Below are positions 1-10,576 of a stretch of DNA of 19,648 bases, piece after piece; the stretch's first letter is position 1; every line of letters begins with the position of its first letter. The stretch is from Gryganskiella cystojenkinii. Lineage: Eukaryota; Mortierellomycota; Mortierellomycetes; Mortierellales; Mortierellaceae. The notes beneath the pieces are model-generated. The model saw only the letters and a list, made by a program, of their open reading frames with translations, ran no database searches and was not told the origin of the DNA. The stretch spans positions 1 through 19,648 of the forward strand of contig JAAAIG010000732.1 of assembly GCA_015852425.1 (NCBI GenBank). The letters run 5' to 3'. Both the position numbers and the translations under genes were made by a program.

Positions 1-496
1 GGGGGGGAGGGGGTGTTGCGACATTCCTCTGGGCATTCTTTCGATTCAGCCCGGGGAGTGCAACACAGACAAAGAGACCAACAAGGAACTTTTGTGTCGC
101 AGTGTTGGGCGTGAAAGATCCATGGTGTCTTGTCTTTCTCCAACAGCTTACACAGACGGATCCTCCATCCTCCTGAATTTTCGATCCTTCACCTCTCCTT
201 TGGGTCCTACCGTCACTTTTTTTTTTGCCACCAACCCTCGTCTTATCGTCTCCTGGTAGCAAGGGCAGGGCATTTTTCACCTCCCTATTTTTTTTTCGCT
301 TTCCTATGGTCCTTTACATTCCCCTGTTTCGCTCCCCTTCCCCCCTCTTTCCTTTCACCCACAATTCGTCATCACTACTTTTCATCACTTTTTACTCACT
401 TTAGAACCCTTTCTTCATTTACAATCGGATACGATCTCTCATTCACCCCATTACTTCACTTCAGAGTTAACACAGCCCTCTCCAAAAGCAAGCACA
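1..496 (+). promoter_or_regulatory. Upstream region and 5' leader of the PMT1-family gene
   Basis: No coding region that I can support lies here. The window opens with two G runs (bases 1-7 and 9-13). From about 140 to 480 the plus strand is strongly pyrimidine-rich with several T and C runs, the composition of the other gene leaders in this window. It leads directly to the ATG at 497 in the context AAGCACAATGTCC. An ATG at 121 opens a short frame and could be a uORF if transcription starts that far upstream; I cannot tell. No clear TATA box was seen. Confidence 0.4.
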
Positions 497-3400
497 ATGT
501 CCTTTGGAGGTTTCAATCCTTCTGGGTCGTCAGATCTACCCTTTACGAACCCGGGAGGCTCAGGAATGAGATCCAGGGCCAGCAGTGTCAGCTCTGTTCA
601 CTCCAACCACAGTTCATCGTCGGCTCATCCACCACCCCCACCGACTTCTCAACAACAGCAGCAGCATCAGCAGCAGCACCAAAGTCCCTATCAAAGCCCC
701 TACAACTCGCGACCTGGGACACCTCTTGGTGCCGGCGGAGAGGGCTACGGCGTGGCCTCTGGATATGGTGCTTCCGGATACGGGTCCGGGTCGTCTTCTC
801 CAGCCTCGTATCACAGTCCAACACCCCCGATTCCAAATCAACAGCGTCAGCAACATTACGGTTATGGGGCACCAATGAGCAAACAACAGGCACACGCTGG
901 AACTGGCTACGATTCTCCAACGGGCATCTCAAGTTCGATCCCTGCGTTTTATGGTGCAGACCTTCAACAGCAACATCAGCGCCATTCGAGGAGTCACAGC
1001 AATGCCTCTGAAACTTCGTTGAATATCGATACCAGTGGACTAGGGGGAATGGATGGACCTTACTCTCCAGGATTGGGATCTGCGGGAGGATCGAGCGCCG
1101 CGTCCTCTAGACGAGGTAGTGTCTCCTCAGAGAGCGGTTCGATGGGTTCCTTTTTTGGGCGCAAGATTGGCAAGACTTTCCGGCCCCAGGGACCAGAGCC
1201 TCATCAGGCGCCTGAGGATTATTATGGATCTGAGAATGATAGTGGAGCGGATGGGAGTGAAGACGTGGATATGGACCTGGACCATGACATGTCTGATGCC
1301 GAGGCTCGCAAAAAGGCGACGATCATGCGAACGCGCATGGCGAAATCTGCTGGTTTAAAAGGGTTCCGAGGTGGTCGTGGAGGTGGTCGGATGAGAGATT
1401 TATTCAACGACTGGGATCTACTGTTACCTAATACAAAGGCTGACCCGTACGAGGATGATGATGAAGGGTTGAATGAGGACGAGAAATGGAAAAGGCGTCA
1501 GATGGTCAAACGAGGGTGGGAGAGTCCCCGAGGACAGATCATTTTGTTGACACTCTTGACGATGTTAGCGGTCCTTGTTCGGATCTGGAAGCTTGCAGTC
1601 CCTTCCGCGGTCGTGTAAGTAGCTTTGCATGTCTTCTATCTCCTCCTTGTTTTCGTGTCAATGCATATTTTTTCGATGATTATTTTTTTGATCCGGAGAA
1701 TAGGGGCAAGAATTGCACGGTGTGGAGGGGAGGGGAAAAAAAACAAGGAGCGCGGGAACTTTTTTTGCATTCTCAGGGAAACCACAAATACTAACTAACC
1801 CGATCATGACCAACCATGGTATTGTCTCCATGTTAGATTCGACGAGCAACATTTTGGTGGGTTCGCAGCCGACTACGTCAGGGGCGAGTTCTTTATGGAT
1901 CTGCATCCTCCACTGGGAAAGATGCTCTACGCCATGGTCGCGTACTTCCTTCGGTTCGACGGCAACTTCCACTTTACACCTGGATCGTAAGTTTGTCGAG
2001 ATTGGTTTTTTTTCTAATACTGTTCTTTTGCGCGCCTTTTATTGCACTGGTAGAGAACTGAACAACATCTTTTTTTCGCTCCACACAGTCTGTATCCAAA
2101 GAATGTTCCTTATATCGGCATGCGTCTGTTTGCGGTTGCATGTGGAGTTGGTCTTATCCCCGTATCGTACATGACGATCCGGAGATCAGGCCATTCGACT
2201 CAGGCAGCCTTCACCTGCGCTATTCTCATGACATTTGGTAAAATGCTTGAAAACGAAAAAGTTCTTATTAGAGGAGCAACCCCCTCAACACCTCCCTAAT
2301 TTCTTTTTTCTTTTTTCCGGTTTGGTAGAGAACGCAATGATTACTCAGAGTCGATTCATTCTACTGGATGCACCCATGATGCTATTTATGGGCTATACAC
2401 TCTTGGCCTGGATCAACTTTTATAACCACCGTAATCGACCTTTTACCCGTGGATGGTGGGTCTGGTTGGTTCAGACGGGATTTGGGCTTTTCTTGTCGAG
2501 CAGGTAAAGGAGAACAAAAAAAAAAATAATCTATCTTTGTGATTTCTATGAGAGAGAGAAGATTAAGCAAAATCAGAGCAAAGCGTGCGTCTCCAGATCG
2601 TTTCACTGACCGTTCCCCCGCTTCAAACTTACCCATTCTTATGTGCTTTTTCCCCCTTAGTGTCAAATGGGTCGGACTCTTTACCATTGCGACTATCGGT
2701 GTCTGTGTGCTCAAGTACCTCCAGGAGGCCAGGACACATCTATATGTCAGCACTGTAAGTCGATTATATTTTTCTTGTTCTGATTTCACTCCTGTTTATA
2801 TGTCTCCCTCGTCTCCCATAATAACGCTTTTGTTTGCAACAAAAAAATATATCACAGCGCAATTTTTCAAAGCAGTTTGTCACCTTGTTCCTGTGTCTGT
2901 TGGTGATGCCTGCCTTCCTCTACTTGGGATTACACGTTGTGGATTTCCGTTTGTTGAACAGATCTGGATCGGGTAACGCGTGGGTCAGTCCTCAGTTCCA
3001 AATGACATTGAAGGGCCATGACGTTCTTCCGGTGATGGCCGATGTTGCCTGGGATTCCAAAGTACATATCCGTCATGCAAATACGAACGGGGGTTGGATC
3101 CATTCCATGCCTGGTGAACCAACTCGCGAGGGTGTCAAAGGTAAGCTGCAAAACGTTTTTTTAATGAAGGAGAGAAAAAAACCTCACTTACTTACGATTT
3201 TTAATATTTCCTCCTCCAACCTTAGACCAAGCGATTCAGCTTGTTGAATGGGACGACGACTTGACTTGTTGGCAAATATATCCTGCGGATCCGGCACTGC
3301 GGGAACAGCACACACAACATAAATACGATCGCAAGTACGATCCCTCGATCGAATTCGAGGGCTTTATTTACGAGGGTGATGGTATCCGGCTTCGTCATTG

Positions 3401-5432
3401 TTATTCCAAAGTCGCGCTCGCCACCAACGACATTGAATCTGTTGGGTCCAACAAGACATTTATCCGAGAGGTCCGAGGTATCAAATGGTCCAAGAAACCG
3501 GCTGAGGAGACAATTTGGAGACTGGAATTGGTCGCTGAGGGTCTTGTCCCCGGATTGGCAGATTATCATGGTTTGAAGAAGGGTAAATTTACAAATGACG
3601 GCAAACTCAAGACGGTTGCTCGAGAGATGAAGGACGACGTTCCTGTGGCTCCAAAATCGGGTGATCCGGCAGCTGCAGCTATGGCGACAGAGGAAAAGGT
3701 TCGACCCGCCAGGGACCAGAGCAAACAATGGCATTCCATCAAAGGGTTCCGACTCTGGAATGAAAAACAGAAATGTTACTTGCAATCCTCCAAGGTCTTC
3801 CGTGCCCCTTATTCGACCTATCAGGAGGTTGGATGTATTCAGGATGGCAAACAAAAGGCCAACACGATTTTCATAGTTGACCAGAACGTGAACCCTCATC
3901 GTAAGCGACTCTCTTTCTTGTATTGATCAACAATTCTGACGTTTACCATGATTTTGAGGTTACTAACTTTTATATATGTGCCTTCATTTTGTTCAGTTCC
4001 CGAGTCGACAGTCTCTCTTTCATACACGCCTCTGACTTTCTTCCAAAAGTTCAAGGAATTGAATCGTGTTATGTGGTGGACCCATCATGATCTTAGCGCA
4101 CCTGTTCACGGAGACGATCACGCTGATCAAGGAAGTCAGCACCGCTCCGACGAGTCTCGCCCCTGGACCTGGCCTCTGATGCGAAAGGGTATGAACTACT
4201 ACAGCAGCAAGGAGACAAATCACTACGTCTATTTCATGGGTAACCCTTTGCTGTGGTGGACCTCCACCGGTGCCGTGGTCCTCTACATCGGGAGCTGCCT
4301 CCTCAGTGTTCTCCAGTTCCTCCAGTCCAAGAACGTGGCTGCGACATCTACTGGATTAGGCCGTCAACGGATCAAGAACGCAGTAGAGCGGGATCGGTTC
4401 GGGATCACTCCCTTTTATGCAGTCGCCTCGGGTACATTCTTTGCCGGTTGGGCGATTCATTACCTTCCATTCTTTTTTATGTCTCGACAAGTATTCCTGC
4501 ATCATTACCTCCCAGCGCTTTACTTTTCGATCTTGCTCCTTGTTTCAAGATTGGATCGACTCTGGTCCAGCTGGCCAGGCATCGGTCTAGGTAATTCCAG
4601 CAGCAGCGGTGGCGGAGGTCGAAGTAACGCTGTGGTCACCAGTGGTCGTCTACGATTGTTGGTCGGCGTTGGTCTGATGGCGACCATGATTATGTCTTGG
4701 TGGATGTTTGCGCCACTTTCGTATGGAACCGACTTCGCATCCAAGGCGCAATGCGAGCGATTGAGGGCCATGGGAGGATGGAAATTCATCTGTCAGCGAC
4801 AGGACCTTCCTTGGGCCAGACCCGGAGCCGCGGCTGCAGCGGCCGCAGCCGAGGCCGAGGCAGCCCGCAAGTTGGAAGAGGACGAAGATGATGATGACGA
4901 GAGCCAGTTCTATTATAACGGGGCAGATGATCACAATTCAGTCGAAGGTTCTGTCGAGGGTGAGCGCCATAACCAACAGCAGCAAGAGCAAGAGCAGGTG
5001 CAGCAACATCTACTTGCCCAAGCAGACAAGCTTGCTGCTCAAAAAGCCGCCGAGGATGCGGACCACGTAGCCAAGACAATGAGGGAGGCTGAATCGATGG
5101 CCAGGGAGTTCTTGGAAAAACAACAGCTCATGGCAGACAAGATGGCCCTGGAAGAGAAGCAACGGTTACTGGAAGAGCGATTGGAGGCCCAGGAGCGGGA
5201 ACTGGAGCAGCAGCGATTGCTCCAGAAACAGCGAGAGCTTGAAAAGACTCTCCATGAGCAGGAACAGGAACAGGAACGGTTACGACAACTGCAGGAGCAG
5301 ATGCAGCAGCAACATCAAGCCCATTCGGAGACTACGAAAGAGATGTTGGAGGAGCAGGTGCGGATACTCATGGCCCAGTTGGAGGCCAACCAATTGAAGC
5401 AGCAGGCACAGCATCAACAGTACCAGGGTTAG
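497..5432 (+). CDS. PMT1: Dolichyl-phosphate-mannose--protein O-mannosyltransferase, PMT1 family (8 exons)
   Basis: Transfers mannose from dolichol-phosphate-mannose to Ser/Thr of secretory proteins in the ER membrane. I assembled exons 497-1614, 1837-1986, 2089-2237, 2329-2503, 2661-2754, 2858-3140, 3226-3900 and 3997-5432. All junctions are GT-AG and phase-consistent, giving 1359 residues. First membrane segment is about residues 347-363. The catalytic Asp-Glu pair is D375-E376 in VFDEQHFGGFA, followed by FFMDLHPPLGKML (391-403). ENAMITQSRFILLDAP crosses the exon 3/4 junction and SVKWVGLFT opens exon 5. A lumenal MIR region covers about 620-880, and the C-terminal hydrophobic block includes HYLPFFFMSRQVFLHHYLPALYF. 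The FDE-HFGG and FFMD-HPP wording fits PMT1 better than PMT2 or PMT4. Oddities: a Ser/Gly/Gln-rich then acidic N-terminal extension of about 346 residues, and a roughly 200-residue Ala/acidic/Gln-Glu coiled-coil tail (about 1159-1359). The core of about 810 residues is normal in size. Confidence 0.95.
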
Positions 5433-5819
5433 TTAGACAGTCTTGTTGGACTTACTTGTCCTTCGTCTTCGTTATTTTCTCCATTTCTTCTCTTTTTCTG
5501 TAACCCACAAACATATCATAAACAAGCTCTTATGAGATTATCTTAAGATATCCCCTTCCTGTCAAGAACCTTGATCGATCAGTCGTATTCAAAGACCAAG
5601 AATTCTGAACAATCTGAGATGAAAGTGTCACCTACCATCAACATTCATAGCTATTATGTCTTTAAACGTAAGATCTGAAAGCGCACACCGACAAGTTTGG
5701 GGTACAAATCAATTTATGATAAAAAAAAAATAACTAAGCAATGACTGACGACAATGGGGAAAGTCTTTTTTGGGGGGTTTTTTTTGGCTCTTCCTACTCG
5801 CCTACATAGTGATTTTTTT
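5433..5819. other. Convergent intergenic region between PMT1-family gene and membrane-protein gene
   Basis: Both flanking genes end here (stop of the plus-strand gene at 5430-5432, stop of the minus-strand gene at 5820), so this stretch must hold two 3' UTRs. It is AT-rich with T and A runs (for example 5720-5731) and alternating G and T runs at 5755-5785. No open frame, RNA gene or canonical AATAAA signal that I would defend was seen. Confidence 0.5.
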
Positions 5820-6956
5820 TTACAAATATTGACCTCCTTCACCACCCTTTCCAGGATGGTAATTAGGAGCGGCCGAAGTCGGGATTTGCTGATCGTATCC
5901 ATAGTCATGGTGTTGGTTACCATATCCGCCCTGGTTATAGTTAGGATCGTAACCTCCATGACCATAGTTATCGTATCCTTGAGCCGGTTGACCATAACCA
6001 CCATTATAGCGATCATACTGAGGCTCGTATCCGCCAACAACGGATCCACCGCCACCAGGTCTGCTTTCAAAGGGCGAAGGGCGAGCCAGACGAGCACCCA
6101 TTGAAGGGGAAGCACCACTGGCAATTGGAGCAGGCGCCATGGGTGGCGAGACAGGACGAGCTGCAGCAGCCTGCTGTTTCTCCCAGGTGTCATCCAATCC
6201 GACGTAGGTACCATCCAATTCCAGAGGCGTACGACGACGACGACGTCTTTTCATCATGGCGACCGCGACCACTCCGGCGACCAGAGCGACACCGATAATA
6301 CCGACCGAGATACCGATCGCGGTACCCGAGGGACCTGAAGGACCGTCAGAGGTTTGGTTCGAAGGATTTGAGGAGCCACTAGGATTCGCGGTACCAGAGG
6401 ACGAAGTCGAAGAGCCACCGATACTGGCAGTGGTCGGGTTGGTTCCTGCGGATGTGTTAGGGTTAGGAGGAGGGTTGGTAGAAGTCAGAGGCGTGGTCAC
6501 CGTGCCTGGAGCAACGACACCGGCATAAGGCGCATTCCAATCTTGGATTGATTGACCCCAAGAGATACAAGTCGTATGGTACGCCTGAGGTGGAGGCGAG
6601 TGCGAATCAAACCCGGCATTGGCTTCGCATTTGGCACATGTCCAGAGGACACGTTGCATGACATCAGAACAGATACACTTCGCGGCTGCGACTGGGGGGC
6701 TGTATGTACCGTTGATCTCGATATCGGTGCGACCAAACGTCACGCTGCAAGGCGTGAGAGCGTTGGCGAACGTTTGGCAATCGCCACAGAAGCCGGTACC
6801 GGGACCAGCCTCGACAAAGAGATTGTTGTTGGCAGAGAGGAAGGAGACGAGGGTCGTGAAGACCAGGAGAGTGGTGAAGAAGGAAGAGGACGCTGATGTT
6901 GCTGAGGACGTCATCCTGTTAGGGGAACGCTTGTCGCTAAAAGAGAACAAGCGCAT
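5820..6956 (-). CDS. Predicted type I membrane protein: Cys-rich ectodomain, Ser/Thr/Pro stalk, Gly/Tyr-rich cytosolic tail
   Basis: Family not recognised. The single-exon frame encodes 378 residues from the ATG at 6956. A second ATG at 6914 (Met15) puts a standard signal peptide at the N-terminus (hydrophobic core about residues 26-40) and may be the true start. The ectodomain carries eight cysteines after the signal (57, 60, 70, 94, 96, 107, 110, 130) and two N-glycosylation sequons (N82, N200). A Ser/Thr/Pro/Gly/Asn-rich stalk spans about 142-211. One transmembrane segment (about 212-235) is followed by six arginines (237-242), a stop-transfer signal that places the tail in the cytosol. 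The tail ends in imperfect repeats rich in Gly, Tyr, Gln and Asn (about 310-378). The layout resembles fungal cell-wall sensors (WSC/Mid2-like) in architecture only, since the Cys spacing does not match a WSC domain I know. The stalk is a plausible substrate for the neighbouring O-mannosyltransferase; that link is inference. Confidence 0.8.
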   Translation of the reverse strand: MRLFSFSDKRSPNRMTSSATSASSSFFTTLLVFTTLVSFLSANNNLFVEAGPGTGFCGDCQTFANALTPCSVTFGRTDIEINGTYSPPVAAAKCICSDVMQRVLWTCAKCEANAGFDSHSPPPQAYHTTCISWGQSIQDWNAPYAGVVAPGTVTTPLTSTNPPPNPNTSAGTNPTTASIGGSSTSSSGTANPSGSSNPSNQTSDGPSGPSGTAIGISVGIIGVALVAGVVAVAMMKRRRRRRTPLELDGTYVGLDDTWEKQQAAAARPVSPPMAPAPIASGASPSMGARLARPSPFESRPGGGGSVVGGYEPQYDRYNGGYGQPAQGYDNYGHGGYDPNYNQGGYGNQHHDYGYDQQIPTSAAPNYHPGKGGEGGQYL

Positions 6957-7088
6957 GGTGTGCGGGTTGCAGTTGTTTGCTTTTTATAGATAAGGAGAGT
7001 TTTTTGTTTTGTGGAAAGTTCTTTGAGTTCCTGTAGGTGAAAGAGCCGAAGGTGGTACAGAGGTAAATGTGTGGTAGACGACGCGTTA

Positions 7089-7107
7089 TTTTTTTTTGGG
7101 GGGGGGG
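7089..7107. repeat. Adjacent T9-G10 homopolymers
   Basis: Nine T are followed directly by ten G on the plus strand, about 135-180 bp upstream of the two possible starts of the minus-strand membrane-protein gene. Read along that gene it is C10 then A9. It probably lies in the promoter or leader and is likely to be length-variable. Confidence 0.7.
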
Positions 7108-7224
7108 AGGTTGATTTTGGGTGGATATGTTGAGAAGTTGTGAGGTGTGAGGTGTGAGTTAAGAGAACAGAGTGAAAATGAAAGTGTGGAAAGACCGGTG
7201 AGGTTCGAGTGAGCGAAATGGAGC

Positions 7225-7900
7225 GAAGGAGTGCAGGTGAAGAGATATAGGGAGAGAGAGAGCGAGAGAAGGAGAGAGCGAGAAGGGAAAAAAAGGATGA
7301 GCGTCGGAGGAGAGTGTCGTTTTGTTTTTGCGGATTTGGGTTTGCGAGAAAAAGAGAGACCACACATACCCAGGGGATAAAAGGAGGCAGAACGGAGAAG
7401 AAAAAGAAGAAAAAAAAAGTTGATGCAAAAATAAATAGACGAGCCAGCCATAAGTTGAGCAATTATTAAGAGCCGGTAAGAGAGTACCCAAAAGGTCGAT
7501 TTTTTTTATGTTGTTAAGGAGACATCGGATCCGTAGCGGAGGTAAACGGTGTGGAGAAATGGAAAAGAAAGAAAGAGGCCGAGAAAGAGAGAAGGTATTT
7601 TGGTTAGTTGGACTATTCATCAAAAAGCAAGGTAATTTCTTTTGCTCTGTCAATCGATGATGAAAACAAAAACGAAATCAAAGGAACGACCGTTGGAGAT
7701 GACTTTGCAGTGGTTCAGATCATCCAAAGCCAAGAAAAGCGATCACACAAAACGTAAGGCAGGGGAAGAGGGAAAGAAGGAGAAAAGGAAAAGAAAAAAA
7801 AGGGGGGGGATAGGGGATGAAGTGAAAGGCAAGAGGCTGTGGGAAATGAAAGGAAATGAAGATCGAGGAAGCGAAAAGAGAACATGGTAACTTTGCACAT
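7225..7900. repeat. Polypurine/polypyrimidine tract
   Basis: The plus strand is dominated by A and G over several hundred bases, with (GA)n-like patches such as the GAGAGAGAGCGAGAG stretch near 7251-7268 and runs such as A8 followed by G8 near 7794-7809. Read in the direction of the leftward membrane-protein gene it is a CT-rich tract, as in other leaders in this window, but much longer. Confidence 0.6.
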
Positions 7901-8639
7901 GTGGGTGTGTGCGGTGTTCATTCTGGTTCAAACTCCAACAAAGAAACACGCCATCTAGCTTGTGCCACATTGAAACACGAAGCAAAAGATACTGCAATCC
8001 AATATATTTTGCGTTAAAATCAATGATTGCGAGGTACTTTTCTTCTGTGTGAAAGAGAACCAGTACTTTTGTGACGAAAGGGGAGACCAGGATCAATGCC
8101 ATCCGAAAGATCCTCATGAAGCTCCCAGCGAAGAACGAGTTACGAGCATGCGTATGTGTTGTGTACGTGATTTGTACCGTTTACCTTTTGTTGACGGGAT
8201 GGCTCGAGGAGGTTCAAAGAGTGTGAGGTTCTGACCCAAAAAAGATCCCGAGAGCCAGGTTCAATGTCGGTGACAAGAAAAAAAAAAGACGGAGGTGCTG
8301 TTGTTGTTTCGATCAATCGACTTCTTCTCTGAGCACGATAAACGTCGATGTCAAAAACCAGTAGCTTGAAAGAAAGGTGATTGACAGAGGCGTGGATGTG
8401 TTAAGCAATATTGTCAAAGGATAGAGTTGTGGTAAGGGGGATGGCGAGAGGCAAAGGGTTTCGTTAATGTTGAAAGAGTGTTTTGTCAAATCCTGAAAGT
8501 GTGTGGTGCTCTGATGATTGTCGTCGGTTGCAGACGGAGAGTAGTGCTGTTATTGGCGCTGAACTGAGTTGTCTTGGAAGGGCTGATGATAAAGTGGTAT
8601 CAGTGTTCAGTAGTGAAGATCGTTGCGGGTTGAATAGTA

Positions 8640-8880
8640 GAGGTGAAGGATGGCAGAGTGGTGAGGAGGAAGGTGAGGAAGATGAGGAAGGTGAGGGAGG
8701 GAGAGAGGGAGTGGGGGTGATGTAGGAGTAACTGTTGACCAGAAGATGAAGGTAAGCGATGAATAAAGAAAAAAGATGTCTGGCAACGAGACAAGAAGGA
8801 GAGAGAGAAAAAGAGAAAAGAGGAAGAAGTGTGAGAGTCCAAAAAAATTGAAAGTGGAAAAAAGGCGCCAGAACGGATGG
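8640..8880. repeat. Second purine-rich low-complexity tract
   Basis: Plus-strand GGTGAGGAGGAAG-type degenerate repeats (about 8660-8715) give an apparent Glu/Gly-rich reading frame, and an A/G-rich stretch continues to about 8870. I read this as simple sequence, not a gene: the frame has no start context, no partner exon and no recognisable domain. Confidence 0.5.
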
Positions 8881-9817
8881 AAACGGTCCGCCAACATTTT
8901 TAGACTGAAGAGCGAATCTACAACATGCCTTGGAGTTCCTCAGTTTCTAGGCCATCCATCAAACCCTGGCACGCCTGTTCAATTCTTTTATTCAATAATA
9001 AACAACAACAAAAAAAAAAAGAGGATGGAACGCAATCTTAGTCTAATTGAATGGTGCTAGTGGTACCCTAACCTTCGTCTGAATGGTTGGGTTGGCTGTG
9101 TTTTCCGCCTCCTTTCAAGACGCCATCTTGTTTGATTGTCCATAAAAAAAGCTGTCGGGCAAGTGCTCCTTCACTTGTAGTTCGAGGGGGCAGGGAATTG
9201 TTGCTCGTCTCACTCGAAAGAATGTCACTCGGCAGAGGAAGAAGGCGGGTTTGGAGGCGACATAAAGCAGCTTATCTTTTCACACAACAGCACAGGTGTG
9301 TCTATTGTCAAAAGCTCTCGTGTCTTAATTTGACACAGGCACAGGGACAAATTTCTTTTTTCCTAAAACCTATTTTGTGTATGTCGCCAGAAATACATTT
9401 TTCATAGGTGTCGAACCCTCGTCATAAAGCACCATGGAACTCTCATACAACGGACGCAGCAGTCGTGAGTGTGAGTGTATACCCTCGAGGAGAAAGAAAA
9501 ATATGAACGAAAAGAACGCCAGCCCCCTGTCTTCAAAGACGTTATAGGAAAACATAAAACGATCACCTCAAAAATAATAAAAGATGTTAAAAAGACTAAT
9601 TTTTCAATTGTTCAGGCACCATCCAAAATATTTCGAAATGAATGACTCTCGTCAATCGAAACAAACTAACAATACCCTCCGGTTCCTTGGGAGCTGCAAC
9701 TCTCGCCTACGTTAGAAATCTCGGCAACATTTTCCCTTCTTTTTTCCTTCCTGAGATCATCCCTCCTCTTCTCTGTTGTTCCTCCGCAATAACCTACAAA
9801 CGTAAATATGAACGCTC

Positions 9818-9835
9818 TTTTTTTTTTTTTTTTTT
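9818..9835. repeat. T18 homopolymer
   Basis: A run of 18 T on the plus strand inside the long intergenic region, with no associated gene or tRNA-like element. Confidence 0.85.
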
Positions 9836-10576
9836 GCTCGTCAGGGTTGCGGACTTCCGACATCACTGACCACTGCCCACTGCCCACCCCACCCCCTGTC
9901 CAGTGAACAAATTGCTCTCCAAAAAAACAAATTCTGTAATATTTGAAAAGAGTGTCTAAAAAAAAATCAACGCCAGGTCTGAGTCTTTTTTAGTTTGCTT
10001 TCGGAGTGAAGGCAGGGCGGTTTTCTGCAGGTGCTCAACCATGTGTTCTCACGTACGGGACGTCCGTTAAGTACATATGATCGTTTTACTCTAAATTAAA
10101 AGAGCTTCCACGCAGCGCCGCTTTCTCAATCCCAGCCTCAATTTTCCAAGTCCCAAAAGGGCCAAACCCCTCTTTTCATGAAACCCTTGCAGGGTCCAGG
10201 CTAAAAGTGTCTTCAAGAACATACTGTACATGAAGCGACGCCTTCAATCAGACACCGCAAGCACCGAAAGTCCAAAAAAAATAAGTCAGGTCTAGTAAAG
10301 AAATAATAAGAATCTTGGTGGCATTCTCGTCTGCTTACTCTCGGGCTGTCTCAGTTCCCTCTCCAACAACTGAGTCGTTCGAAAGTAACTAAGGGCTTGT
10401 CAAACAAGCTTATCAATCAGACGCAGTTGCAGCAGACGAGGACCTTCCGAGGGTGGTCACGTTGGACGTAGCACATGATGTCACTTTTGCCACCAACCAA
10501 CAGATTTTCTCTCTCGCACGAGCTTCCCTCTTGCCACCCCGTGCATAGATCTAAGTGTGAATGAATAATCTATTTG

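Larger units (their letters stand above)
6957..10576. other. Long intergenic region without supportable genes, largely purine-rich on the plus strand
   Basis: Open frames here are short and low in complexity (Lys/Arg/Glu-rich on the plus strand, Ser/Leu/Phe/Pro-rich on the minus strand), as expected from skewed base composition and not from selection on protein. The part next to 6957 should contain the promoter and leader of the membrane-protein gene, which reads leftward and would have a pyrimidine-rich leader. The part near 10576 should hold the 3' UTR of the ACR3 gene. Between about 8900 and 10500 the sequence is unstructured to my eye apart from homopolymer runs. A noncoding RNA cannot be excluded. 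Confidence 0.5.

Noticed and set aside
588..932. Minus-strand and other-frame readings opposite exon 1 of the PMT gene
   Set aside because: Shadow frames of the long Ser/Gln-rich exon; the exon itself is supported by phase-correct splicing into the catalytic core.
8483..8725. 80-residue plus-strand frame ending in a Glu/Gly-rich stretch
   Set aside because: The acidic tail comes from degenerate GGTGAGGAGGAAG-type simple sequence and the frame has no domain.
9402..9415. Minus-strand GGTTCGACACC, a match to the tRNA/RNA polymerase III B box
   Set aside because: The flanking bases do not form a T-stem, no A box or acceptor stem lies at the right distance, and no T-run terminator follows. Read as chance.
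10447..10480. Possible third copy of the ars upstream element (GAGGGTGGT...TTGGACGTAGCAC) downstream of ACR3
   Set aside because: Needs a gap of several bases and lacks the GTG-N4-CAC core, so the similarity is too weak to count as a copy.
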